Assembly (NCBI GenBank): GCA_024349245.1
Contig: JALDNG010000857.1
Location: 16,583 to 80,582 of the forward strand
Source: Neodontobutis hainanensis
Taxonomy: Eukaryota; Chordata; Actinopteri; Gobiiformes; Odontobutidae
Direction: 5' to 3'
Length of the DNA: 64,000 nt
Shown here: positions 9,400-20,200 of the stretch, in pieces
Numbering within the stretch: the first letter of the stretch is position 1
Layout of the letters: each line of letters opens with the position of its first letter
Translations under genes and position numbers: made by a program
Notes under the pieces: model-generated
The model's database searches: none
Told to the model about the DNA's origin: nothing
The model's input: the letters and a program-made list of their open reading frames with translations, nothing else

Positions 9400-10680
9400 A
9401 TGAAGTTTTTATCGTATTCCAACACTTCAAGTATTGATAAAAGGTAAGACTATTTTTATTTTTAATTTGGTTATAACTTTTATTACTCTGTAAAATATGT
9501 TTGTGGTATAAGGATATTATATTAAATAAATGGTTACATTAAGCACAATGTTTTATAAGTAAATATTTTACTTGTATAAATTGTAAACTGTAAAAAAATG
9601 TAAATCCTAATCAAATCCTCATTATCTATAGGTACATCATATATCTTATGCTGCTTTGATGACCAGATCTTCATCATTAGGACAATATTCAACTCCAGAT
9701 CCAGCTGAAGATTCCATTATATGCAATTCATGGAAAGTGTTTGACTGCAGACAGCAATGTCCACATCATTACACCACCATCACCTTTGTGGACTGTTGAC
9801 TCAAGGCAAGACATGGATTCCTGTTTCTGGTATCAAATGCATCTGTGTGGAGCAGTTCAGCAGCAATTCAGAATCATCATAGTATAAGGTAAATTCTTCC
9901 ACTGTTCATTTTTGTGACTTTGAGCTCATTGCATCTAACTGTTTTTGTTCTTAGCTCTCAATAGGAAATCAACATAATTTAGTAATTTTACATTACAATG
10001 TGTTGAACATTCTGAAATGCTTACCTCCATGTTTTGTGTTTGACAGAGGCCAATCTTGTGTCATTGATGGAATTTTAGTAATGTTGTCCTGCATGTACTG
10101 AAGCCCTGACCACACTAGCATCTCTAAAAATTGCCCTATGAGCTGAGCACCCAATGAATAATTGAGCTGGATTATGACACGGTAACATATTTACAATCTA
10201 CAACAAATCTCCACTGGTTCAGTCAAATTATAGGGCGTCTTCATCTCTGCTGGTTCAGCCCAGTCATTACATGTCTTTGTTGCCACTGTTTCAGTACAAT
10301 CCCAAGAAATCTTCATGACTGCTGATACTGCCCAGCTCCAAATGTGATTTGCTACACCTGAGTATAGTCAACTCCAAGTTTCCTTCATCATCATCTCTGC
10401 CTGGGTCTACACTGTTCACAACTACTGCTCCTGTTTCCACTCACCCCTTGCCTCCATCAGTTCTGATGTGGTCCATCATCCTGAATATCCTATAAGTCAC
10501 CTGTTGCCTCTTCCTCCATCACATCATGTCTCACTTCTTCCTCCATCATCGTCACTGTCTTGTTTCATTTTGCCAGATCATTGATCTTTGTCTGCTCATT
10601 GCCAACATTTGTTGCCGCTGTTGAAAATTTTGCAGCAGAAACACAACATTTTCATTGGTGTGTGATTGAAGGTTAAGTCA
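9400..10680 (+). other. Possible exons of an unrecognised spliced transcript
   Basis: Good splice signals occur in order: donor ATAAAAG/GTAAGAC at 9444, acceptor CATTATCTATAG at 9631, donor GTATAAG/GTAAATT at 9889, acceptor TTTGTGTTTGACAG at 10046. They would define an exon 9632-9888 (257 nt) and one starting at 10047. The sequence after 10047 is less AT-rich than its surroundings, with several TCC/ATC-rich runs. No long open frame and no recognised protein were found, so a long non-coding RNA, UTR exons or chance are all possible. Confidence 0.25.
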
Positions 10681-11110
10681 CAATAGTATTTTGTTTACTT
10701 TTATTTTCATGTTCAGTTTGACTTTCTGTGTCTCCACTTGCCCAAGTTTATGTTTGTTTTTATGTTTTTTTTATTGCAATTTTTTTTTTGGCGTACACTA
10801 CTTTACAATTATTATTTTGTTTTAATGTCATTTTTCTTTAAAATGTAGTTTTTCTTCAGTGCTTTCAAAAGAAATGAATGAATGAATGTTTTATTTTTGT
10901 TGTTGACATTTTGAGGTTTTATAAATTAATTTTTATATACTTTAATTTCATATTGTGGAGTTCTCTTTTACTGTTTTTTGTTTAAATTTTGTTTAAAAAT
11001 ATTTAACAACTATAGTTTTTATTAAATTGAATTTATTAGTTTTAAACGGAATGAATGAATGGTTTATTTTTATTGTTGATATTTTTAGTTCAATTTTTAT
11101 CATCTGTAAT
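10681..11110. other. AT-rich non-coding stretch
   Basis: T-rich and A-rich runs with a short AATG array near 10875 and again near 11050. No gene or known repeat is recognised. Confidence 0.6.
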
Positions 11111-11113
11111 TTG

Positions 11114-11407
11114 GGGTGCACGTGGCAGAGTGGTTAACACTCCTCCGTGTTACTGTGGGTTCTCTCCGGTACTCCGGCTTCCTCCCACGGTCCAAAGACA
11201 TGCATGTATAGGTTCATTGCTAGTGAATGAATGTGAGAGTGAATGGTTGTCTGTCAATGTCTGTCTCTAAATGTTAGCCCTGCGACTAACTGGCCACTGT
11301 CCAGGGTGTACCCGCCTCAGGCCCAAAGCTGCTGGGATAGGCTCCAGTCACCCGTGACCCCTAAATGGGACAAAGCGGTAGAAAATGAATGAATGAATGA
11401 ATGAATG
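11114..11407 (+). mobile_element. Second teleost SINE with (AATG)n tail
   Basis: The start GGTGCACGTGGCAGAGTGG resembles the tRNA-like head (A box TGGCAGAGTGGTTAAC) of a common teleost dispersed repeat. It passes directly into GTGGGTTCTCTCCGG, TCCTCCCACGGTCCAAAGAC, CTGTCCAGGGTGTACCCGCC and GGGATAGGCTCCAGTC, and ends GACAAAGCGGTAGAAAATG plus AATG repeats. The part that normally holds the B box is missing. Family assignment is from memory of fish repeats. Confidence 0.78.
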
Positions 11408-11922
11408 TAATTTGACAATTTATTTCATACGTCAAAATTATTGTTATATGATATGCAATATTGTTTTGAACATATATTAACATGAAGACTTTTCTACTTT
11501 GATATATGGAAAGAATTAAATTTTTTGGTTACTATTTAACTTCTTTTTAATTTTATTTTGTAGTATTTTACATTTTATTTCTAGATTTTGTCTTTTCAAA
11601 TCTTAATATTTTACAATTATGTATTTTCATTTAATATTTGATTGTAAAAATGAAAATAAAAAATAAAAACCGTCACCACAGAGACATACTTTAACTTTAA
11701 CATACTTTAACATGTTACAATGAAATGTCATCCTTGAGTACTTACGCTCTTAAACTTTACATCTTGAATTAAATAATCTGCTTGTGTGTTCATTTGTGAA
11801 CATGAGTGAATCAGCTGTCATAGCAGGAGAGCACCTTGTTAACCTCATAGTATAGGCTGCTGCATGTTCAAAACATCAGTTCCTAGCATTTATTCACATG
11901 GCATTTATCTTTTTATTAACAG
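11408..11922. other. AT-rich non-coding stretch
   Basis: No open frame, repeat family or regulatory site is recognised. The last part ends in a pyrimidine-rich run (TTATCTTTTTATTAACAG), a good splice acceptor for the candidate exon that follows. Confidence 0.55.
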
Positions 11923-11987
11923 GCCAAAATGACTCACTTTGCATGAAGATTATTTTCTGTAGAATTTAACAGCACTTTTTCAAACAG
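11923..11987 (+). other. Candidate 65-nt exon
   Basis: It is bounded by a strong acceptor (TTATCTTTTTATTAACAG ending at 11922) and a strong donor (TCAAACAG/GTAAGAG at 11988). No coding potential was identified. It could belong to the same transcript as the candidates at 9632 and 10047, or to a transposon gene whose next exon begins near 12119. Confidence 0.3.
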
Positions 11988-12118
11988 GTAAGAGATGTAT
12001 TCCAAAGAATTTAACAAATATGGAAAATTTGTTCAACAGAAGTTAGACAAGGCTCGTTTTTAACCAAGAGTAAAGTTATTAAACCAAACATGACCATGAA
12101 TTCTTTAAGGTTTCAAAG

Positions 12119-12361
12119 ATGTCCCAAAAGAGACCTCTGCCAGGACAAAAGCGAAACCTTTTATTTTATTTAAAGAATAATCCAAGTGAAAAAATACAGA
12201 CAAACACACTGACAGAACAGCCAGAACAATTGATAGAAATGACAGGACAGACAGGAGCAACGAACGGGAAAGAGGGAGCAACAGGCAGAAATGATAGACA
12301 AACTGATTTCATTTGCGTCTCGCAAAATGTTTACAGTAAAGGGCTTCAAAATAAAAGTTAA
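12119..12361 (+). CDS. Short ORF truncated by the array
   Basis: An 80-codon frame begins at ATG 12119 (MSQKRPLPGQKRNLLFYLKN). It is rich in Q, T, E and G, with a TGQTGATNGKEGATGRNDRQ stretch, and ends just after entering array sequence at about 12336. The basic start followed by a low-complexity tail resembles the N-terminus of some fish transposase-type proteins, but there is no domain to confirm this. The array edge cuts it, so only a fragment could exist. It may be the continuation of the candidate exon at 11923-11987. Confidence 0.25.
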   Translation: MSQKRPLPGQKRNLLFYLKNNPSEKIQTNTLTEQPEQLIEMTGQTGATNGKEGATGRNDRQTDFICVSQNVYSKGLQNKS

Positions 12362-12987
12362 AAAAAAGAATGTTTTAACAAAAAGATTATAACTCAAGAA
12401 GGAAATGAGATAATTTTACCAAACTTGGTACACGTGTGTATATTGTCACTTTGTAGTCAGGATAAATAATATTGCGATGATTGGCCTCGGTGGTGCAATA
12501 ACATGAAAAAACATGAAAAACACGAAAAGGGCTATAACCGCGTGACTGCTAGTCCGATTGACTTGAAAATAGGTATGCAGTGTCTTGGCCCGAGGTACTA
12601 GGTATGTCTAAAAGGACATTGGCGTATCTCAAAAACATGGCCGCAATCGACTAATGAACGCTAATGTGCTCAAAAGCCTATTAAGGCTCAAAACTTCACT
12701 AAAGTAGATGGGCACATGCAGCGTGTGTCTCTAAAGATGCGTAAACTTTTATGGAGATTGGACTATAGGTGGCGCTATAACTGTTAAAAGGTTTAAAAAC
12801 ATGCATTGCCTTTGGTAAAATACCTCTACTGGCTGTAAATGGTACTTTCCAGCCATTATTTCAGTGATTGAACTTGCTAAATAAAACCTAATGTCTTTAA
12901 TGACTCTGTGGTTTAAAGGGTTAAAATTTTGCATTTGAGGCTTGATTGCTTGAACCCCGATAAATGCTGCTTGCAGCTTTAATTATT
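12336..12987 (+). repeat. U0: truncated, cargo-free edge copy
   Basis: It begins inside the second ~715-bp module (TAAAGGGCTTCAAAATAAAA near 12340), runs to GGCGCTATAAC at about 12771-12781 and then passes almost directly to CTACTGGCTGTAAATGG and the element 3' end (TGCTTGAACCCCGATAAATG to GCAGCTTTAATTA). The ~2.4 kb present at this point in every full unit, from the LINE-type tail to the minisatellite, is absent. It is more divergent from the others than they are from one another. Confidence 0.85.
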
Positions 12988-14749
12988 AGGGGTTCAAGCA
13001 CAAGTGCTGAAACCCTATTGTAATTGTCCTGATTTTTATTATTATTATTCTCCGTAAAACGATCGTGCAGGTCAAACCGTAAATGCTGGAGCGTTGAAAC
13101 TTTGTCAGATGGTAGTCCTCACCTGGGGAGAGTGTGAAAAGGTATGAGCCCAATTTGGCCAATAGGTGGCGCTATAGTAAGAAAAAACGTAAAATGCAGA
13201 TAAATCAAAAACTGTTTGGTCAAAACTCAAGTGTCTTATATCATTGGAAAGCGGTGTTATTGGCAAACAAAACGTATATCTCCGATTTCATTTCCGCCTA
13301 TAAAAATTTTCCGCCATTTTGAATTTTGTTGAAAATCTACTTTTGCGAACTAGTCCTAGGTTTTTGACCGATCGGAACCAAACCAGTCTCAACATGTTCT
13401 ATGGTGTCTGATTATCGATAATTATCGAAAAAGTTGAAATTTCGATTCTGGTTTGCTAAGGGGCTTCAAAATAAAAGTTCAAAAACGCATGTTTTACGAA
13501 AAAGGCTATAACTCAAGAAGTAAATGAGCAAATTTTACCAAACTTGGTACACGTGTCTAAGGCGCAAATTTTGTAGATAGGATAACAAAATCGCAACGAT
13601 TGGCCACATGGTGGCGCTATAACATGAAAAAACATAAATTGGGCTATAACCGCGACCGCTAGTCCGATTGACTTGAAAATCGGTATGCAGTGTCTTGGCC
13701 CAAGGTGCTAGGTATGTCTAAAAGGACATTGGCCTATCTCAGAAAACATGGCCGCCATTGACCAATGAAGTTTGAGCACTTATTAGACAAGGTTATCGGA
13801 GGCCGATCGGAACAAAACTCGATGGGGCTGTTCGACTCGAGGTTCTAAAGGTCTGTAAGAATTTTGAAAGAAATCGGCCACTAGTCGGCGCTAACGAGTT
13901 TTATGGCTCTGTAATCACGTGGTGTTTGACATATCTACGCAAACTGCATATCTTTGGATAGATCTCTTCATGCTGAACAACTTTGCCAATATAACCTACT
14001 GTTGTCAATCAAAGCGTTCATTAAATATTCGCAATTATGTTAAAAACCTACTTTTGCGAACTAGTCCTAGGTTTTTCGACTGATTGGAACCAAACCTAGT
14101 TTCAAAATGTTCTCTGTGCTCATTATCAATAATTATCGAAAAAAGTTGAAATTTCGAAAATTCGCTTTTAGAGTAAAGGGCTTCAAAATAAAAGTTCAGA
14201 AAACGCATTATTTATTTAAAAGGTTATAACTCAAGAAGGAAATTGAAAATTTTACCAAACTTGGTACACCTGTGTATATTGTCAATTTGTAGTCAGGATA
14301 AAAATCGCGATGATTGGCCACTCGGTGGCGCTATAACATGAATAAACATGAATAAACACGAAAAGGGCTATAACCGCACGACCGCTAGTCCGATTGACTT
14401 GAAAATAGGCATACAGTGTCTTGGCCCAAGGTACTAGATATATCTAAAAGGACATTGGCGTATCTCAAAAAACATGGCCGCAATCGACTAATGAACGCTA
14501 ATGTGCTCAAAAGCCTATTAAGGCTCAAAACTTCACTAAAGTAGGTGGGCACAGCAAAACGTGTCTCTAAAGATGGGTGCAAACTTTTATGGAGATTGGA
14601 CTAAAGGTGGCACTAAAAAATGAACAAACATGAAAAGGGCTATAACCACTGGTTGTACATCTCTCTAGATATGTGTGTTTGTAGTGAATATCTATTCAAG
14701 AAATGCTCAGCCTTTATTCAGATAAGCACATTTAACATATGACATTACA

Positions 14750-15015
14750 TTTGGCAGTAGTTTTTAGCTTTAAAATTCACATTTAATATCACATTTTGTC
14801 AATGTTTATCAATGCCATAGACTTGTGCTGGCTGTAATACTACTGTTGTCCTGTAGATGGGGTCTTTTCCTTGGATTTTATCACTTGATTTTGACATTTT
14901 GTGTATTATTATTTTAATTTATTTTAATCTTCTTCTTTCTGTACAGCACTTTGGTCTACTCAGTAGTGTTAAAGTGCTTTATAAATAAAGATTGTTGTTG
15001 TTGTTGTTGTTGTTT
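14750..15015 (+). repeat. LINE/SINE-type 3' tail with (TTG)7 inside U1
   Basis: The end contains a stem AGCACTTT (14945-14952) and AAAGTGCT (14971-14978) followed by TTATAAATAAAG and seven TTG units. A stem-loop of this kind with a short tandem tail is typical of retroposon 3' ends. The equivalent block recurs in most units with differing TTG counts; it is deleted in U3, missing its tail in U8, and present twice in U7. Confidence 0.6.
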
Positions 15016-15059
15016 GATGCAGGATTAGAAATGTACTCTCTTGTGTTTCCACAGGTTAA

Positions 15060-15300
15060 AATTAAATGTATAGGCTAGAATCATGGTAAATCAAACTGGA
15101 ACATGGTAAATCACGGTAAATCATGCCAGGAGATGCTAAATCAATGTAAACTATGGTAAATCATGGTAAAATATGTCAAATTATGGTAACATTTGGTAAA
15201 TAACAAACATTTGTAATATCATGGTAAATCAGGCTAGAACATAATTAATCAAGGTAAACTATAGTGAAATATTGTAAATCACACTAGAGTGCAGTAGAAC
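15060..15300 (+). repeat. ATGGTAAATCA-motif block in U1
   Basis: About ten degenerate copies of ATGGTAAATCA (variants ACGGTAAATCA, AATGTAAACTA, ATGGTAAAATA, AAGGTAAACTA) in 200 bp with irregular spacing. The block is kept in all units. It could be a decayed 11-bp minisatellite or a cluster of protein-binding sites. Confidence 0.6.
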
Positions 15301-15606
15301 AGACTCTATGTAGCCCTGTACAAAATTTCTATAAGTTTCAGAGTATAAAAGATCATTAACAGTGAACACACACACACAAACAAATATATATAAATAAAAG
15401 TTCATAGAGTTCATGATAGTTAAAATTGGGTAAAAGGTGTGTTGGTTAAAAGTATAAATATAGTATATAGAGTTTAATAAATAAGGCTATTTACAGTTAA
15501 GTTAAAAAAAAAAATAGAGAAGCAGCTGTGTTTATTTGTGTAACCTAACCTGTCAAATGTCAGTCATTTAATTCCTGTTTTGCTGTTGGTTGTGTTAGTA
15601 CTGGAG

Positions 15607-15640
15607 CCAATCAGAGTAACATCACTGTGTAAGGGGCGGG
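15607..15640 (+). promoter_or_regulatory. CCAAT box and GC box (U1)
   Basis: GAGCCAATCAGAG at 15604-15616 fits an NF-Y site, and GGGGCGGG at 15633-15640 fits an Sp/KLF site. Two classic promoter-proximal elements about 20 bp apart, in an otherwise AT-rich unit, directly upstream of splice signals, suggest a TATA-less Pol II promoter. Matching CCAAT positions: U2 19775, U3 23575, U4 27544, U5 31480, U7 39669, U8 43771, U9 48613, U10 52686, U11 56607, U12 60667. Confidence 0.6.
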
Positions 15641-15659
15641 ACTAGTGGGACAGGTTTGT

Positions 15660-16725
15660 GTGAGGAGTAGTGAGCACATGAGAGAAGGACAGACACATGT
15701 TATGATGAGAGAGCTAATGAAGGAGGTATCTTAGTGTGGAAGCATTAATGTTTTGTTTATGAAGGTCGACTACTCGTGGTCCTTACAACAAAGAAAAACG
15801 TTGGTGTGACTTACAAGAGGTGAATATGATTGTATATGCCTGTAATTTTGTATTATATCGAACTGGTATAGTTAGGACACTGAATGTATAACGTGGTTAG
15901 CGAAATGCTAGCTAGCGGTAGCATTCTATGCCATGTGCTCATATGTTGTAGTTTTAGCATTGTGATATCTCTAAAACTACAACATATGAGCACATGGCAT
16001 AGAATGCTCATATGCTCATATGTTGTAGTTTTAGCATTGTGATATCTCTAAAACTACAACATATGAGCATATGAGCATTCTATGCCATGTGCTCATATGT
16101 TGTAGTTTTAGAGAAACTACAACATATGAGCACATATGCTCATATGTTGTAGTTTTAGCATTGTGATATCTCTAAAACTAAAACAAAGCTAACGCTAATT
16201 CAATAAGAAATAGTGTTTGATGTGGCTAAATTCAGATAATATGCTCTAAGGAGACGGACGTTGAGAGAGAGAGAAAAGGAGAGGTATGCCCTGCTGTTTT
16301 CTGCCCAGCTGTTCTGTGCACCCTGCCTTGACCTTCTGTGACGTGTTTCTAACTTTGCCATAACTTTTGCCATTACCAACACCATTACCATTGCCTTCGC
16401 TGTACTGACTACACCTGGATTCGTGAGTACTAACAATTCATATGCACGTGCTTTTTGTTTATGCTCAGTTTCTGAGTGAAGCCTCACCGTACACAAAGTG
16501 TCATTGAACATGCTTGCAACGGGGTTGAACATTTTTTCAGAGGGAATGAATAATTGTTTAAGTTCAATATAACCACAGAAAGGTTTTTCTTTTGGGAAAG
16601 TGAAGTTTGTTTTTGTTTTTTTCTTCCAGCTCTTTCATGTATATGTGATTTGTTTTATTTAATTCTGAGATACAATTATCTTTTATTTAGTGTTGTAAAT
16701 AAATATTTGGGAATAGTTTTGCAAA
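15660..16725 (+). ncRNA. Predicted three-exon non-coding RNA gene, U1
   Basis: Exon 1 runs from an undefined start near 15660 to 15819 (AAGAG/GTGAAT donor at 15820). Intron 1 (15820-16308, 489 nt) holds palindromes. Exon 2 is 16309-16422 (114 nt) between CTGTTTTCTGCCCAG and GTGAGTAC. Intron 2 (16423-16629, 207 nt) ends in TTTTTTCTTCCAG. Exon 3 starts at 16630 with AATAAA at 16698-16703 and a GT-rich TTTTGGTGGTCTTTT about 35 nt on. Exon 2 has stops in all three sense frames. Exon 1 holds only short ORFs of 18 and 16 codons (the second starts MKVDYSWSLQQ). The RNA product, its size and its function are predictions; no RNA family is recognised. Confidence 0.5.
15920..16185. repeat. Palindrome cluster in intron 1 of U1
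   Basis: 15920-16008 is a perfect inverted repeat with 38-bp arms (AGCATTCTATGCCATGTGCT and on) and a 13-bp loop, CATTGTGATATCT. Further partly overlapping arms follow to 16185 in alternating orientation, making about three inverted pairs. An RNA from either strand would fold into long hairpins. Confidence 0.9.
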
Positions 16726-16908
16726 CCAAAAAAATAGTTTTGGTGGTCTTTTAAAGAATAGCAAAGAGTATTTTGAATATATAACATTTATTAAGTAACA
16801 TAACAAAAACAAGTTGTATTTCTCTACAACGAGCCCAGGCCCAGTCTCATTGTATTACCACTCCAGCTTTATTTTCTAACTACATGGCACCTGGGTTACA
16901 TGTAGATG

Positions 16909-17033
16909 TTCAGTAGAACAGACTGTAGATGATTATTAGAACAGACTGTAGATGTGCAGTAGAACAGACTGTAAGATGCAGTAGAACAGGACTGTAAAGA
17001 TGCAGTAGTACAGACTGTCGACAGATATTAAAA
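16909..17033 (+). repeat. CAGTAGAACAGACTGTA minisatellite (U1)
   Basis: Repeats of about 20-23 bp, mostly CAGTAGAACAGACTGTAAAG plus ATG, with variants. The copy number differs between units, from three or so in U4, U5 and U12 to six or more in U7 (about 41022-41157). It lies between the poly(A) signal of the predicted RNA gene and the element 3' end. Confidence 0.85.
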
Positions 17034-17210
17034 CAGACTTGCCTGTATTGGCTGTAAATGGTATTTTCCGTTCATTATTTCAGTGATAGAAATCTTGCTA
17101 AGTTAAAAAATAATGTCTTTCAATGCGTCTGTGGTTTAAAGGCCTTCAAGTTTAGCATTTGAGGCTTGATTGCTTGAACCCCGATAAATGCTGCTTGCAG
17201 CTTTAATTAT

Positions 17211-20200
17211 TATTATTATTCTCCGGTAAAACGCATCGTGCAGGTCAAACCGTAAATGCTGGAGCATTGAAAATTTGTCAGGTGGTAGTACTCACCTGGG
17301 GTATAACGTGAAAAGGTATGGCCACATTTGGCCAATAGGTGGCGCTATAGCAAGCAAAAGCGCGAAAGGGCTCATAACTCGTAAACCGGTTATTCGACAT
17401 TTATGTGTCATATATCATTGGAAAGCTGAGTCCTTGGTAAAAAAAACGTATATCTCCAATTTCATTTCCGCCTATAAAAATTTTCCGCCATTTTGAATTT
17501 TGTTGAAAATCTACTTTTGCGAACTAGTCCTAGGTTTTTTGACCAATCGGAACCAAACCAGTCTCAACATGTTCTCTGGTGTCTCATTATCGATAATTAT
17601 CGAAAAAAAGTCGAAATTTCGATTCTGGTTTGCTAAGGGGCTTCAAAATAAAAGTTCAAAAAACGCATGTTTTACGAAAAAGGCTATAACTCAAGAAGTA
17701 AATGAGCTAATTTTACCAAACTTGGTACACGTGTCTAAGGGCTGACTTTGTGGATAGGATAACAAAATCGCAACAATTGGCCACATGGTGGCGCTATAAC
17801 ATGAAAAAAACATAAATTAGGCTATAACCGCGCGACCGCTAGTCCGATTGACTTGAAAATCGGTATGCAGTGTCTTGGCCCAAGGTGCTAGGTATTTCTA
17901 AAAGGACATTGGCCTATCTCAAAAAACATGGCCGCCATCGACCAATGAAGTTTGAGCACTTATTAGACGAGGTTATCGGAGGCGATCGAAACGAAACTCG
18001 ATAAGGCTGTTCGACTCGAGGTTCTAAAGGTCTGTAAGAATTTTGAAAGAAATCGGCCACTAGTCGGCGCTAACGAGTTTTATGGCTCTGTAATCACGTG
18101 GTGTTTGACATATCTACGCAAACTGCATATCTTTGGATAGATCTCTTCATGCTGAACAACTTTGCCAATATAACCACTGTTGTCAATCAAAGCGTTCATT
18201 AAATATTGCAATTATGTTAAAAACCTACTTTTGCGAACTAGTCCTAGGTTTTTTGATCGAACCAAACCAGTTTCAAAATGTTCTCTGGTTGTCTCATTAT
18301 CGATAATTATCGAAAAAAAGTTGAAATTTCGAAAATTTTTAGAGTAAAGGGCTTCAAAATAAAAGTTCAGAAAACGCATTATTTACTTAAAAGGTTATAA
18401 CTCAAGAAGGAAATGAGATAAATTTACAAAACTTGCTACACGTATGTAAGGGGACACTTTGTGGTCAGGATAAAAATTTCGCGATGATTGGCCACTTGGT
18501 GGCGCTATAACATGAAAAAACATGAATATACACGAAAAGGGCTATAACCGCGACCGCTAGTCCGATTGACTTGAAAATAGGTATGCAGTGTCTTGGCCCA
18601 AGGTACTAGGTATGTCTAAAAGGACATTGGCCTATCTCAAAAAACATGGCCGCAATTGACTAATGAACGCTAATGTGCTCAAAAGCCTATTAAGGCTCAA
18701 AACTTCACTAAAGTAGGTGGGCACATGCAGCGTGTGTCTCTAAAGATGTGTGCAAACTTTTATGGACATTGGACTATAGGTGGCACTATAACATGAAGAA
18801 ACATGAAAAGGGCTATAAACACTGGTTGTACATCTCTCTAGATATGTGTGTTTGTAGTGAATATCTATTAAAGAAATGCTCAGCCTTTATTCAGATAAGC
18901 ACATTTAACATATGACATTACATTTGGCAGTAGTTTTTAGCTTTAAAATTCACATTTAATATCACATTTTGTCAATGTTTATCAATGCCATAGACTTGTG
19001 CTGGCTGTAATACTACTGTTGTCCTGTAGATGGGGTCTTTTCCTTGGCTTTTATCACTTGATTTTGACATTTTGTGTATTATTATTTTAATTTATTTTAA
19101 TCTTCTTCTTTCTGTACAGCACTTTGGTCTACTTCTAGTGTTAAAGTGCTTTATAAATAAAGTTTGTTGTTGTTGTTGTTGTTGTTTGATGCAGGATTAG
19201 AAATGTACTCTTGTGTTTCCACAGGTTAAAATTAAATGTATAGGCTAGAATCATGGTAAATCAAACTGGAACATGGTAAATCACGGTAAATCATGCCAGG
19301 AGATGCTAAATCAATGTAAACTATGGTAAATCATGGTAAAATATGTCAAATTATGGTAACATTTGGTAAATAACAAACATTTGTAATATCATGGTAAATC
19401 AGGCTAGAACATAATTAATCAAGGTAAACTATAGTGAAATATTGTAAATCACACTAGAGTGCAGTAGAACAGACTCTATGTAGCCCTGTACAAAATTTCT
19501 ATAAGTTTCAGAGTATAAAAGATCATTAACAGTGAACACACACACACAAAAAATATTAATAAAGAAAAGTTCATAGAGTTCATGATAGTTAAAATTGGGT
19601 AAAAGGTGTGTTGGTTAAAAGTATAAATATAGTATATAGAGTTTAATAAATAAGGCTATTTACAGTTAAGTAAAAAAAAAAATAGAGAAGCAGCTGTGTT
19701 TATTTGTGTAACCTAACCTGTCAAATGTCAGTCATTTAATTCCTGTTTTGCTGTTGGTTGTGTTAGTACTGGAGCCAATCAGAGTAACATCACTGTGTAA
19801 GGGGCGGGACTAGTGGGACAGGTTTGTGTGAGGAGTAGTGAGCACATGAGAGAAGGACAGACACATGTTATGATGAGAGAGCTAATGAAGGAGGTATCTT
19901 AGTGTGGGAAGCATTAATGTTTTGTTTATGAAGGTCGACTACTCGTGGTCCTTACAACAAAGAAAAACGTTGGTGTGACTTACAAGAGGTGAATATGATT
20001 GTATATGCCTGTAATTTTGTATTATATCGAACTGGTATAGTTAGGACACTGAATGTATAACGTGGTTAGCAAAATGCTAGGTAGCGGTAGCATTCTATGC
20101 CATGTGCTCATGTTGTAGTTTTAGCATTGTGATATCTCTAAAACTACAACATATGAGCACATGGCATAGAATGCTCATATGCTCATATGTTGTAGTTTTA

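Larger units (their letters stand above)
12988..17210 (+). repeat. Array unit U1 (reference unit)
   Basis: Block map: head AGGGGTTCAAGCA at 12988; first module segment to about 13330; modules beta1 about 13331-14037 and beta2 about 14038-14700, each with the palindrome TCGATAATTATCGA (written ATCAATAATTATCGA in this beta2); LINE-type tail about 14750-15015; ATGGTAAATCA block about 15060-15300; AT-rich block to 15530; transcription unit 15600-16740; minisatellite about 16909-17033; element 3' end about 17041-17210. It has the full head form and three palindrome pairs in intron 1. Confidence 0.9.

Noticed and set aside
13366..13380. TTTTTGACCGATCGGAACC resembled a CENP-B box, hinting at a centromeric satellite
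   Set aside because: The required TTCG-N4-A-NN-CGGG core is not met in this or other units, and 4-kb units with promoters are unusual for fish centromeres.
14980..15015. TTATAAATAAAG before (TTG)n as a TATA box or poly(A) signal of the RNA gene
   Set aside because: It belongs to the stem-loop retroposon tail, lies some 600 bp before the CCAAT box, and is absent or cut in U3 and U8 while the RNA gene remains.
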